Shown here: one piece after another, positions 46,501 through 58,980 of the stretch
Layout: each line of letters starts with the position of its first letter
Position numbering within the stretch: position 1 is the first letter of the stretch
NCBI RefSeq assembly: GCF_024586455.1
Contig: NC_065923.1
Location: forward strand, 39,170,370-39,234,369
Length of the DNA: 64,000 nucleotides
Source of the DNA: Bactrocera neohumeralis
Lineage: Eukaryota; Arthropoda; Insecta; Diptera; Tephritidae
Direction: 5' to 3'
Position numbers and translations under genes: made by a program
Notes under the pieces: model-generated
Databases searched by the model: none
What the model saw: only the letters and a program-made list of their open reading frames with translations
Told to the model about the DNA's origin: nothing

Positions 46501-47984
46501 TTTTAAGTTATTGACAAAGAAAATGATTCATTCTCCGAATCAATTGTTCAGTTCGAATCAATATAGTCATATAAACTTCTTTGTATGTGTGACGGGTACT
46601 ATATCTTTCTTGCAACCGAATTTAACGTGTTTTCCTGTTGTTTTTGCTTATTATCGGTTAACGTTACTAAGAAAAAAGAATTAAAAAATGTATTTAATCG
46701 AAGTTTTGAAATTAATGCTCATAACTATTAGCCGAGCATTAAATTAGCAGAGTCAATTGACCAATGAACCGGAAGACACTAAGATAAATAAAGTATTCTA
46801 ATGAAGCAAGCTAAGCAGTACGAGTTAATGCCACACTGAAAAAATTACAAGAAGAAGATAAGGGTGCTCCGGCCGCAATGCAGACATGGCGTCCTTGTAT
46901 ATGGCTTTTCGTCCAAGTAAATATCAGCGGATTTATAAAGGTTACGTCGTCAAGTGTTTAGTATTAATTATAAACGAAGCAGTAACGATTGCTGCAATTA
47001 AATATGGCTGCGGCCGTCTGTTGGCGCCATTAATCTACGGCGCTCGGTCGGCAATGGTTAGTTGCTTGCATGCTGCTCTTAATGGTTTGCTGTAATTGCA
47101 ATTTATGTTGCCGCAACTGTGCTGTCTTTGATTAATGAAGTAAAGAACGCCCAAGTTACAGCCGGTAACAAGGTTGGCTGTGCTGCTCATGCCAAAGTAC
47201 TTGTCATTGCTGCTGATCTGCTAACAAGTGCCGCTAAGTGCAAGCTCCAAGTTTCTTCAGCAAAAGGATGAAATAGAAACAGAGAAATTGAATTAAGTGC
47301 TGAAATTGACCAAAACAAAGATTAATTCGCGGAGCTGGCAAGTTTGAAGTATTTCGCTTAAATATCGTAGCGCTGCACTGATCCACTCGGATTGAACTAG
47401 TGAGTGCAGTGTAGTGGTAAAATAAAGCTGAGGTGCTTTTTCTGCTTGAATAACTGTTAGTTAAAACAAATTTTCGGTGTGAAACGTTATTTTGATGCTA
47501 ATAACCATTTAGTACGACAACTGCGAGCTGCCTAACACTGGTAATGAAATGGAACGGTTACTGCAGTCGCTACGGGTGGGACACTTCAATTATTATTACC
47601 ATATTTTCATTTAATAAACTCGCCTCGTTTGCATTTAATATGCTGCACGACGCTTCTTTGCTATTGTAGGTTTTACTACTTGTATTATTCTTGCTCGCAG
47701 CAGCTTAGCCCGCAGACTTTTGTAGCCTGTGAAAATTAAATTAGCATAAAATATGTTTTTGTTTGCAAATTTGCCGGTCACAAGCATTTACGCGGCTAAG
47801 CGCCTCGTTCTACATAACGGTCCTCTGAGCTACGTTTCCTTTAGTGTGACCATATATACAGCTGTGTACATGAAAATAGTAGCACCGGTGGATCTTAAAT
47901 AAATAAAAGTCAAGAAAAAATGCAAACTACGTATTCAATATCAATCAAAAGTAATTTTAAACTGTTTCCGTCTCAGTCTTTGTC
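46501..47984. other. Unassigned region with a GC-richer core
   Basis: The segment 46860-47280 is richer in GC and in GCTGC-type words than its surroundings. The 69-residue frame at 46886-47095 lacks any family signature. It could be an unrecognised exon, a promoter-proximal or regulatory segment, or an unknown repeat. The rest is AT-rich. Confidence 0.3.
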
Positions 47985-48335
47985 TCGTTCATCGCAGTTC
48001 GGTGATGTCAGCCTTCACTCTAACGAGGACATCAACCAGCAGGGCAGCGGCACCTTCCCAATTAAGGGACCGGACATTCCAGGTGGATGTCCTTAAATCG
48101 TAGCCCTTCAGTCGTTTGTCATGGTCGTCATCAAAAAGGGGGTCTCTCATCCAAGGCTGTTGTTTTTTCATCATTGAGAGCTTTTTTTACGTGGCAAGCC
48201 CCAAACCCAGCGCACAACCCATGGGAGGGATGATTCGCCTTTTCACTTTAGCTCGCCTTCAAACAGATGTTCTTTGGCTACCCAGAGGATACTTGGTCTA
48301 AGACCGGAAGTTAATCAGTCTGTCCTCTAGTATCG
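47985..48335 (-). mobile_element. RTE-clade 5' leader and start of ORF
   Basis: On the - strand the leader (TTTGAAGGCGAGCTAAAGTG) leads into a 61-residue frame (48174-47989). This reads RDPLFDDDHDKRLKGYDLR, STWNVRSLN and ADVL/VDVLVRVKADIT-type text, the beginning of an APE endonuclease. It stops where the next motif should begin. With 34834 and 45400 it defines the 5' end of this family. Confidence 0.8.
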
Positions 48336-48479
48336 ATTTTTTATACTTTCGTCCACGATTTCCGCTTTATCACTGTTTTGTGTGAGATTGTTGACCTGTA
48401 TTCCACTTCAGAAATTATTATATACCGTTACCGCAACACCTAGTTCTTATAAAAAATACAAAAATGCTTCACAGAAAAG

Positions 48480-49215
48480 ACAGCGGAAGCAGGTTAAGTA
48501 AGGTTCGATGGCTCATCTAGAGAGATCGCACGTGGACTGCCGCGTAGTCCTTTGTGAAGCCCATCACCTTTGCAGTTTCCTGCAATTCCGCTGTGGTCTG
48601 GCACCTATACCAGTCTTATTACAGAGAACCATGAACACACTGTTAATAAGTTCAAAGCTGATATCGCCGCTCTGCTATTTGAGTGGATGGTCACTTCTCT
48701 GAAGGCGGCTGCATTTCGTAGCAGTAAATCTAATGCTACCTTAATGGCTGCAATTTCGGCTTGAAAAATACTGCAATAGTCAGGCAGACTGTAGCTAGAG
48801 TTGATAGAGAGCTCCTAACAGTAAATCTCTCCATCAATATTCTCCCTAAGCTTTGACCCATCCACATCCTTCTTCCTTCTCACAACTCCCGCGCAGGTTT
48901 ATGGGCAGAGAAGGAGCCGTCAGAACTCGGTTTTGCTACTCCATGATCTAAGTGATCCGATATGAAGTCAAAGTGCGTGAAGATTTCCGAGTGTTCAGAC
49001 ACGTGTTATTTTAGGAACCCGACGCTCTGAGTCTGATAGCACCTTCCGACGATGTCTACGGGCAATATGTGCAAGATGGCGTTAAGTGCCTTGGTTGGAT
49101 TGGACCTTAGTGCAGCACACATACTGATGAGCGCCGCCTGTTGAATTCTCTCGATTTTCTTTGCAAGTGTGGTATTTCCTAGAGTCCTCCACCACTACAG
49201 CGGAAGCAAAAGTCC
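48480..49215 (-). mobile_element. Non-LTR retrotransposon, RNase H region
   Basis: On the - strand, IERIQQAALISMCAALRSNPT, then KALNAILHILPVDIVGRC, followed by a decayed RNase H block, is the polymerase-to-RNase H junction of non-LTR elements. Several stops interrupt it. Neither the 5' end nor the tail is preserved. Confidence 0.7.
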
Positions 49216-49649
49216 CGAAATTTTTTCGTTTTTATAATATGGAGTGTCTAATCTACTAAATTAATCACGATTTTTGAGTTGGCAAGTGAGAATATTTTAG
49301 GAAAGATTTTAATATGTATGAAATTGTTGCACTACTAATATTATGAACACCACTGCATATACATACATATATACATTTATATTCAGATTGCGCTAAAATC
49401 TACTCAGCAAGATACATATAATAAAATAAAAAGTGTTTTGCGTCACGTTCAAAAAGGAACCAGCGAGAATGATGAATCGGCCAAAGTACTATCTAAAATT
49501 ATAGAAAATATCTCTTTATTATTTAAAGCTCGTCTTAATATTAAATTAGGCGCAGGAATAATTGAATTGCAAATGAAGATTGAATTATTTACGGTATTCT
49601 AGCCTTTATATTAGGCTCCGGCCATACATGGGTAACTTTGTATATACCT
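49216..49649. other. Intergenic AT-rich sequence
   Basis: Nothing recognisable. Confidence 0.3.
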
Positions 49650-50095
49650 ATATTATACTAACGTACAGAACGTTGGAAAAGATATTCAGTGCAAATTGTT
49701 TGTCACGTGTAAGTATTTTTGATTGGTAAAAATTATTAAAAGAGGGTCGAGAACGCGTTGAGGACGCACCACGTCTATTGATTGATGCTAAACCCGTCAA
49801 TGGCATAAAGGAATTGGTGCTTGAGAATCGACGATTAGCAGAGAGATACCAGTAAGATATCGTTGGAATGTCGGAAGGATCAGCGAAAACCATTTTGAAA
49901 ATCATTTTAGGCGCGCATTGAAGGCTATTTCGGAAATTGACTTTAACAACTGTTTCGAGGATTGGAAAAATTGTTGGCACAAGTTTATTGGGGCCAAGAG
50001 GGACTTCTTTGAGTGAGCCGACATAAATTTTAAAAAATAAATTAAGAATTTTAAAATTATGGTCAAAGTCTTACTATTTTTTGCTTATAGTAGTA
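49650..50095 (+). mobile_element. Mariner deletion derivative
   Basis: The N-terminal block (FDWxKxLLKEGRERVEDAPRL-like, near 49710-49800) and the MSEGSAKTILKI-like stretch run directly into the C-terminal block encoding EIDFNNCFEDWKNCWHKF. The right terminal repeat GTCTTACTATTTTTTGCTTATAG (reverse of the 32957 type) ends the copy. The entire catalytic core is missing, leaving about 450 bp with a recognisable right end. Confidence 0.75.
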
Positions 50096-52194
50096 TAGTA
50101 TGTAGTTCCAACTACTACAAGTTTTGCATAGGTGGTAAGGTGACTCTCAAAAGCCGAGTACAATTTATACCGAACTACTAAACTAAACTAGCCATATTAC
50201 TTAGTAAAACAATAATGTTTTCAAAATATGTAGATGCTTGCGCCAAGTATGCTATTATATTTAAGCGAGAACTTATTCGTGCGCACAATTTCCATTTTAG
50301 GCGCGTATATGAGCCTTTTAGCTTACTAGTTGCCTCAAGCACACAATTTAAATGTCAACGTTTGTCACTCAATTGAAGCGCGTGCCGCCTTTTCACTGTG
50401 TGTCGCGTGACTTGACTATTTACTCCCAGACACCACTTTTATTGATATCCTGCTTTGCATGCAAGGGGCTTCAGATTGACTGGTGATTTAATTTGTGATA
50501 CGCGGTTGAAAGGAATTTAGCGACAGCTATTTAGTGAATTTAAGAGGTTTGTTATTGAAAAAAATTTTGTTCAGCAATTCTCTGAGTAATCGAAATGTAT
50601 GATGGCTCATTTTTGAAAGCAGGAAAATGCAGGAAGTTCAATAAAAATTTAAAGAAAAACCGTGCTAAATTCAGAAAGGGGCTCCGCTAATAGTCTACTC
50701 ACTCGGATGCGATACAGAAAATCTCAAATGCACATATCAAGTGGATATCGACATCAGAAACGTTGTTGGTATTTTAAAAACAAGTTTTCTAACAGTTTAT
50801 TGGCGGGCGTGTAAACGCTTTGCCATTCAAATATAATTCGGCTTTAAACTATTTCGCTTTTCATACTCTTGTCCAAGGAAGAAAATACAAATATAGAAAT
50901 TCTTTGTGCTTATTTTACCTAAGTGTTCTTATTTGTAATTCTCTTTTGAAAACTACATCAGCTTATGGCTTCAGCACCTGCACTGCGGCGCTTAGCTGTG
51001 TAGGCAACAAATTAAGCCTGAGCTCAACTTTTCATATTTTCACTGTCATAACAAATTTTAAAAATAAAGGCTTCGCACGGATAACTATTTTTTTGAATTC
51101 TTTTGAATAACGCGAACGAGAGAGTGCTCTGCCGTTAATAATGCGACAATGGTTTTACGAGGTATTTATACATTTATTTTATTTGGTTGGAAACTAGGTA
51201 ATATTTGTATTAAAAGCTCTTTATTGCTTAGTTTTATTTAGTAGTTTTTCAGGAACTGCCATTTAAGTAAAAAAAAAACCAAAAAAATATTGTAAAAATA
51301 TTGCACTGACTATTGCAGTTGGTTGTCTACTAATAGAAATTGTCAGTGCGTATGAGCAACATAGTTAATTCATCAAATTCAATTCATCGATTCTAATATT
51401 TATTGAATTAACATTTTATAATATTTTTAGAAGTAGGAGTGGGTTTCATTTCGTTTAGTTTACTTGCAATATAAATCGCCCTTTTAACAAAAAAATTCTA
51501 TTTTTATGAGAAATCCCGAATCAAAGAAAAAGTTCTTCTCAATTTTTCGCCGCAAACTGTTCTGATTGAAATACATACATATGTATGTATTGCATGCTGT
51601 TGTGGTACTCGAATTTCAACATTAATACGAGTATTCATAAGATTTGCAAGTCCGCCTCCTATTACTGTTCTACGATTTCAATGCAGACATACATATATGT
51701 ATAGGTATGTATATATATACCTACATTGTACCGTCAAAAGTACTTATGCGTAGATGCCAATTACTGACCTGTAGACATATGACTTATGATGCTGGCATTT
51801 GCTATTTGCATTCGGGCAGAAAATTAATATGCCAGTCTAATAATGACAGAAATGCAGACAGAACACAATCACCCACATTCAACTGACCTCATGGAGGAGC
51901 TAAGAGTAAATTTTGGTACTTTGACATCTACGGTTTCAAATGTATATATGTATTTCATAAAATAATTACCGCACAAGATATTTGATATGAAGTACGTGTA
52001 CGTATTTTAGCACGTGTTAAGTGAATTTCCATGTTTGCATGTACATACAGGCTGCGGTAATACCTTAATATTTAAAAATGAGGTCAACTCATGTTTAAGT
52101 TAAAGGGAAGAGGATGTGTTAAGTGTTTATCTTCGTCAGTAATGAAATAAATAAAAATAAATAAAACCATATAGAAAATACTTTAAAGAAAAAC
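50096..52194. other. Intergenic sequence, nothing recognised
   Basis: AT-rich with TATG/TACA runs near 51580-51720. Open frames at 50820-51110 and 51644-51886 lack family signatures. Confidence 0.35.
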
Positions 52195-52599
52195 TGAGTA
52201 CCCTCAGTATCTCAGGGAGTATCCGAACGTTTTATGCTCTTGTTATTCGCAATTTTGGTGCAAAGGAAAGTCTGAACCGATTGAATTAATATTTGGTATT
52301 ACTCAAATATGTTATACTAGAGAACATGTCTACACAGATTTTCACTCATATATGTACTGATTGATATATTAATCATAAATTATAAAAATCATTCTACTTA
52401 TGTGGCAAATGAGAGCTGAAGGAATTTGTGGCAGTATTGTATATCATACTACTGTGATCAAATTGAAAGGTGAGCTTTTAATTTATACTTTGCGTGTTTT
52501 TCGAATCGGTAAATTTTTTTTCTGTAAGTTGGTGTTAGTAACATCTATGCTAAATTTCATATCAAAATATTCATTAGTATTTGAGATACGCATCGTTTT

Positions 52600-52920
52600 G
52601 TGAGGCTTTAAATTCTTTGATTTTTACTATGTCTGAATTTATTGAACAAAGAAGTGCGATAATGCACCACCGCATACTGAATTATTTGTGATCCTCTCGT
52701 GCCGTAACCACCGCATTCGCCTGATTTACTTTGGTGTAACTTCTGGCTATGCAGCAAATTCAATAAAACCACTCCGAGGACACCGTTTTGACTCAATTGA
52801 CGATATACAAGCTGAATCGAAGAAGGCTCAGATGGCCTTCACGACGGAGGATTTTTCCAAGTGCAATGATGATTGAAAAATTCGTTTGCATATTACTTTG
52901 AAGGAGATGAAACGAACGAA
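52600..52920 (+). mobile_element. Mariner C-terminal fragment
   Basis: Text around 52640-52870 includes a decayed DNAPPHTELFVILS-like and PPHSPDLLWCNF-like region, then KPLRGHRFDSIDDIQAESKKA, characteristic of mariner transposases after the third Asp. It is heavily mutated and incomplete at both ends. Confidence 0.6.
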
Positions 52921-54732
52921 ATTCAGCTTTCAATTAGATCACGCTTAATTTTGCTAATATATCTTACATGTTGACTAACAAATACGGTATAAGCTCAACC
53001 TCAGGTTTGGAGTTCGTCTATTAAGTATATAGTTGCTAAGGATAAGGATTGGCACGTTCTATTCATGATATATATATATGATGTTAAGTCAGTCCCGTTA
53101 TTTCTTTAAATATTGGATGACACATACGGAATAAAGACAACTATGTATTTGGGCTAGGAAAAGTATTGACTGGTGATATTACGTGACAAATAAAATATAA
53201 CACATAATCTACTTTTGGATTGAATTCTAAATCTATATCATTTTTCTTTAATAAAAAAATGTATTGGAAAAACGTTTGTAGGTTTGAGACGTAATAAATA
53301 AGCAGATAGATATTAATTTTTTTCGATAGCTTTATGGCATAGTTGAATGAACTTAGAGCTATAGCTTTAATCTTTAAGGACCAGTGCATATACCTCTTAC
53401 ATTGTAAAAGGGCAGTGTTGCTAGCTATAAATATTTTCAAAAAAACAGACCGGTTTTATGCCATAAATTATGTGCCTTAGCTTCAGATGTTCTTTAAAAT
53501 TCCCTCTAAAATATGTAAATGTAATTGTACAATGATTAATCCCAAAATTGCGAAATAAAATATTTTCGTATATTGAAGTTTGTATTCACTTTTAATGTGG
53601 CGAAAAATTTCATTCCCCTTAAAAAATTCAAAATATTAATAGAAAGTAATGAAATGTTGTGTGCCAAAAACCCCTAACAGGAAGATTGAAATGTTCTTAA
53701 ACATATTAACATCTGTGGAAGCACAATGAGCTTAATCTAAGCTTAAGTGCGGCCACTTGTAATCAGCTGTTTTTACGATTTCTCTTTTCAACCAACCAAC
53801 TAACATATGTATAACAACTTCTAATATATATAAAAAGTGACTCATTCACAACAATGTTAACACAGTTTTCTGTTTTATTCGCCTGCAAACAAAAGGTATT
53901 GTTACTTTAAATGTAGAAGCAGCGATAACAAATGTCGTTGCCATGTCATATCGACAGGTGCCTATGTTACATTGTTATAACGGGAGCGAAACTCAACACA
54001 ATTGCCAGGCACTGGGAGTGATTTACATAAAAGTGGTAGCATTGTATACCTTTCGGTTCGATCAATATTTGCACAGAGGTATGTACATTTATGATTATTC
54101 GCTCATTTCACTGGCATAACTGTAAATGTTAAGAACATACACGACATATGTAAGCGCCAGCTGTGAACAAAAATAGCAATGCTGTTGTCCAAGCCGCGAT
54201 ACGTGACCGGAAATGGAAATACTTTCTGCAAAACCACATAAAAAGCGAAATATGTAAGAGAAAAGAAATTGAAGTGAAATCATCTAACAATAGCATACAT
54301 AAATATTCCAGACCTTAAGCACGTTCGCTTGACTAACTGTTGCTACACCTGTTGTGTGACACATTCCCATGGTGTCAGTGTATATATTGAAGTAGTGTGT
54401 GCGAATATACAAAACCTACTACATAGTATTAGGGTATTCACTTCAAATGGCGGGCACCTGAAAATAACTCAGAACTATTTAGAGGAAATTGAAATTAAGC
54501 AGAACTAATTATAACCGTAGCAAAATCAAGTTAGTGTACTTAGTTCTTTGGATCGATGGAATCTCACTTCACATCACTCAATTGTTATAAAATTCCTCTG
54601 ATCGGAAACAAGTTTGTTACTTGCCTACTTGCATATTTTTTACTCCTAGGTACTATATCTCCAATAATTTATAAGGGTGTGTTCATTATATTAACATATT
54701 TCTACAAAGCTATATTTTTATACTATTGTTAC
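52921..54732. other. Intergenic AT-rich sequence
   Basis: No exon or transposon could be supported. Open frames of 60-100 residues are AT-driven. Confidence 0.35.
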
Positions 54733-55500
54733 AGAGTATAATAGTTTTGTTCAACAAACGATTGTATGCATTACGTAAAACTAATCAAGATAGATATGGG
54801 ATTTTATGCATATGTACAAATGATCACGACGACGAGACAAGTTGACATCCTGACTGTCTAACCATCCGTCCGTCAGTCCATGCAAGCTGTAACTTGAGCA
54901 ATTAAGATAACTTGATGAAACTTGGTACATATGCTCCTTGGCAAAATAAAGAAAGAACGAGATCGTGGATGGGTTTGAAAATGAATGAAATCGGATCGTA
55001 ACACCGCTCGCTCCCCATATAACTGGACTGTTAAAAACTACAAAAAGCGCGATAAATCAATAACTAAAACACCAGAGACATTAAATTTTACCACCGAGAT
55101 GGCATTAGACAGCTTTATAAGAGCCGGTGTCAAAATTTAGCAATCTCTCTTTTAGGATAAATCCCATAACTCGAGATCTGCTCGACCGATTCCAACCAAA
55201 TTCGGTACATGACATAATTTTAACGTTCACAGTACGATAGTAGATGAAGTCGGACTGCAACCACGCCTATTTCGCAAATAACGCTATTTAAACTTCCTTT
55301 TGATTCTTTCACTTTCCGGTATAAAAATCAAGAAGCCAGTAATTTAACGAGATAAAAATTTGATTGTGCCTTTGATGTATGCGCCAGCTTACAAATCATT
55401 TTCCAAAACGAACCAAAACTGTACTAACTAAAACGGCTGAACCGATTTGGCTGAAAATTGGTGGAGAGGTAGCTTAGAACCAAGGTAAGGACATAGGATA
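54733..55500 (+). repeat. Dispersed noncoding repeat C
   Basis: The start TTACAGAGTATAATAGTTTTG is followed by GACATCCTGACTGTCTAACC and ATCCGTCCGTCAGTCCATGC. Further on come GAAACTTGGTACATATGCTCC, CGACCGATTCCAACCAAATTC and CAACCACGCCTATTTCGC. The style (imperfect internal phrases such as GGTACAT) matches fly dispersed repeats. Only one clear copy is in this window, and there is no coding frame. Confidence 0.45.
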
Positions 55501-56334
55501 ACTTTTATTTCTTTATGTCAAAATTTTAATACAACTCACATTACACACAAAAATTATATTTCAAATCATAAGCATTTGTTCAAAATTCATGTTTGTAGGA
55601 ATCATTTGAATATATGCGTACAATTATAAACAGATTCTTCCTCAAAAATAATACAATTGCTAAGTATTTAGAATAGTAGAAAAGAACTGCAACCAAATAT
55701 GCAGTGAAATAGATTATAACTGGCTCAGTAATCAGTCGTTGAGTATGTATTAGCACGTACATCCCAAAAGGTTGATGTCATAATCTTTCCAGCCGACTTT
55801 TTCGACTTTCCATGCCTGAGAACCGGTTCATCATGTGCAGTCCACTAGAATGACTGTCGATTGGACTTCAGTGGGAAATGATGGAGCTATGTTTCTATTG
55901 TGACACACCAACGCAAAAATTCGATTTTATTACTATTAAAAATAACTCAAACACTTCTCAGAATCAGTAATTCGATTTTTTGATGGATTATGAACTTGCT
56001 AGGCACCCACTTTGCACAGAGCTTTCGCCTCATTAAGCTTAGCAAATATATTTTCATTGGTGGATTTCCCTGAGCCCAAATTCAACTGTATTTTCCCCCA
56101 AAAAGCTATGCTTTACTAACACACGAACTGCTTTATGATCCATTTTTTTGTAAACTAACACAAGTTGCTTCACAAAAATGCTACATATATCTCATTGACT
56201 AATATTTATAATCCAACTAATAGAAATCATATAGATGGTAGTAATAGTATTATCTATGTATCAGCAACAGTGAAGCGTGGACGGGTCATCTGGTACCTAA
56301 TATAAAGACTTTCGAACTTCCAGGAGAGTTTATA
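55501..56334. other. Intergenic sequence, nothing recognised
   Basis: AT-rich; no supported feature. Confidence 0.3.
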
Positions 56335-56735
56335 CGGGGTATTCCATTTCGAGGTTCCCTACTTTTGTTTTTAAGAAAACACTAAGAAACCTCAAATTTA
56401 ATGCGAAATGTTTAATATCATTCGAAATAACATTTTTTGGCATTTATTTTTTAAAAATTATCTCTTTCAAATGTTAGCCGCGGCTACGTCTCAGTTGGTC
56501 CGACCGTATTTCACGTTCGAGCATTTCGACTGATAACTGGGGAATGACACGAAAGATGTTTTACTCAAAGGCTTGAATCGAAGCGGGCTTTTCCGGATTG
56601 ACTTTAGACTTCACATATCCCCACAGGGAAAGTTTAATCGACCGACCCATAACGTGATATTATCTGCTTACCGAAGTTTTTTTTTTTCAATAAATCCATT
56701 GATTGATGCGATGTGTATGAAGTGGCGCTCTTTTG
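56335..56735 (-). mobile_element. DD41D (rosa-like) group c 3' end fragment
   Basis: The outer end CCATTTCGAGGTTCCCTACTTTT corresponds to the group c terminal repeat seen at 4812 and 61060. The text inside matches the same family's C-terminal coding region in reverse, and then the TTTTTTCAATAAATCCATTG segment also seen at 5030 and 60710. It is truncated at about 56735. Confidence 0.7.
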
Positions 56736-58980
56736 ATGAAACCAAATGTTTGCTTGGTACTCTGAAAAATATATTCTTAGACTCCTATAAAAAAGGCTCT
56801 CCTAGTATGAACTCAAATTGTAACGAGAATGTCCACCGCCTTACAGTTTTATATTTTTTTGTAATTATCAGAGAGAAAAATTCATATTTCACTTTATAGA
56901 TTTTGTAGGAAATTGAATGCCCTACAAAATGGTATCTTAGAATGGTTGATGTTTCAATTGAGAATTTTATAGCTCGATAAAAACAAAATGAATTTTAAAT
57001 TGCAATTTTAAAAATGGTTCGTAATAATTTTTCGATTACGTTAACTGATTTCGAGATATCTACCGGCAAAAATCAACGAAATAATAACGAGAAAACTAAA
57101 ACAAAGAGGCTATTTTTGAACAGAGATTTCTCTGCTAAATTTTATGATAATCGGTTCATGTTTTTACGAATAATCGAAAAATGCTATGTCGATAAAAAAA
57201 TGGTCTAAAGATAAATTGATTAACTTCGAATGGATCGAACTGAGTGGCTACAATTTCGAAGGCTCTAAATCTAACATATTTGAAACATTGTTTTACAATA
57301 TTAGTACTGCGTTTTTAAAGGTATAGGCTATCGAAATATGCAGAAAAACTAATCTATACAAAATTTCATACCAGGTGTGCCCTTTATACGTATTTAAAAC
57401 TCCAGAGTACAGAGAGTATTCAAGATTTACAGATAGAACTATTCGAGAATTAAATCTTTAATAACTTCTTCAAAAGTACTGTTCAGGCCCTATAATTTAA
57501 ATTTTCATACAAGTATATTTCAATATTAATATGTCTATAATTTGATGACCAACTATGTTAGAGCGGAACTACATATATGGTTATTACATAAGGTATCAAC
57601 ATATGAAAATTCAATTTCTAGTTTTAGTAGGCGAAGTCATCACCTCCCTTCATTCCCAATCCATTAGATCAATAATGGATTACTCAAGTTATTGATTGCA
57701 CGGCTTGACGAAAGAATATACACATATTTTTACTATACGGAAACCAAGTCGTCTCGTTAAGTTGATTATATTTATATTATAAATACATTTCTATATATAC
57801 ATACATATGTATATATGTATAATGGATTGGGAATATATATATCTGCCGAACAAACAAACCACAATGAACTCAGTTAAGTCGTCATTATAAGACATGTTTT
57901 ATAGATAGCAGGCAAATAATATTTTTTTTTATTAAAGTTTGAAAAAAAAAAAACAGTTTTTATAGCAAAAGTATGGGTCTTCTTCTTAAAAAAGCTTTGC
58001 TTTTATAAACAACCCGTATAAGATTAAAGCAAAACAAATTTGTTATAACACGTTTTTTATTCTTGTCAATGCTTTACTAATTCTTAATTGGATTATCTCA
58101 TAAAAGTTCATACAAATGAGTGTAACCTAGTATGTGTAGTATATTCCCATATGTAATATATATGTAAGTATGTATGTTTATTCTATAGCTGGGCTTTGCT
58201 AGCGTGCGATCATTAGCATCAATAATGCTGTGGAACTTAGCACTATTTTATTATTTCCATCATCTCAATTAGACTAAGTGCAGACGGGGACTTTTTAGTC
58301 GCTCATTATTTCAAATTTTCTATTCTGCGATAACTTGAGTTGGACAATCTTCTGCACATTCTTTCATATCACATTTTCAAATTCTTGAATGCTTCTTACA
58401 CATATGTGGTGAGCGAAATTCAGCCCTTTCTAAAACATTTCTATTGTATTATATATGTTATATAAAAAAAAAGGTTTTGATATTCAAAGTTCCGTACCTC
58501 GTATATTCATTTGAAGCCGAGAACTATTGCAATCATGATTTCAGAATAAAAAGGAAAGAAATTTTGTAGCAGCGAGCTGTTCAGAATAAGAGCACAAAGA
58601 TCTCACCCGAGCACGAATGGCCTTTTGTCATTTTTTGTCGTTCCCTCGCCTCAGAAAACTGCCTTGGGCAACATAAAGTGGCCTCCTCTGAACATGCACT
58701 TACTTCCACATGCCCACATGTTTACAAACAGTAGACGTTATCAGTAGCGAAAGCAAAAAAAATACGAAAAAAACACAAAATAGAATTTATAAAAATAATA
58801 ACAACGGCTACAGTAAAAATTCTCTTTGCGATCGAGTAGCACAGCTATTGTAGATGCTTGTTAGTAGCGTTTGGAAACTGATCGGATTGACAATAATTTA
58901 ATTAAAGCGGAAAATTTTCAATTTAAGTGTAAATATTAAGGATATTTATTATTGAAAAACGGTAATAGTCGCGGATCTCC
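56736..58980. other. Upstream region of the membrane lysozyme gene
   Basis: No element is recognised. The last 250 bases before the start codon at 58981 are likely leader or promoter. No TATA box is obvious at a convincing distance. Confidence 0.3.

Noticed and set aside
46886..47095. 69-residue frame in the GC-richer island as a gene
   Set aside because: No family motif, no convincing splice signals, no homologous frame elsewhere in the window.
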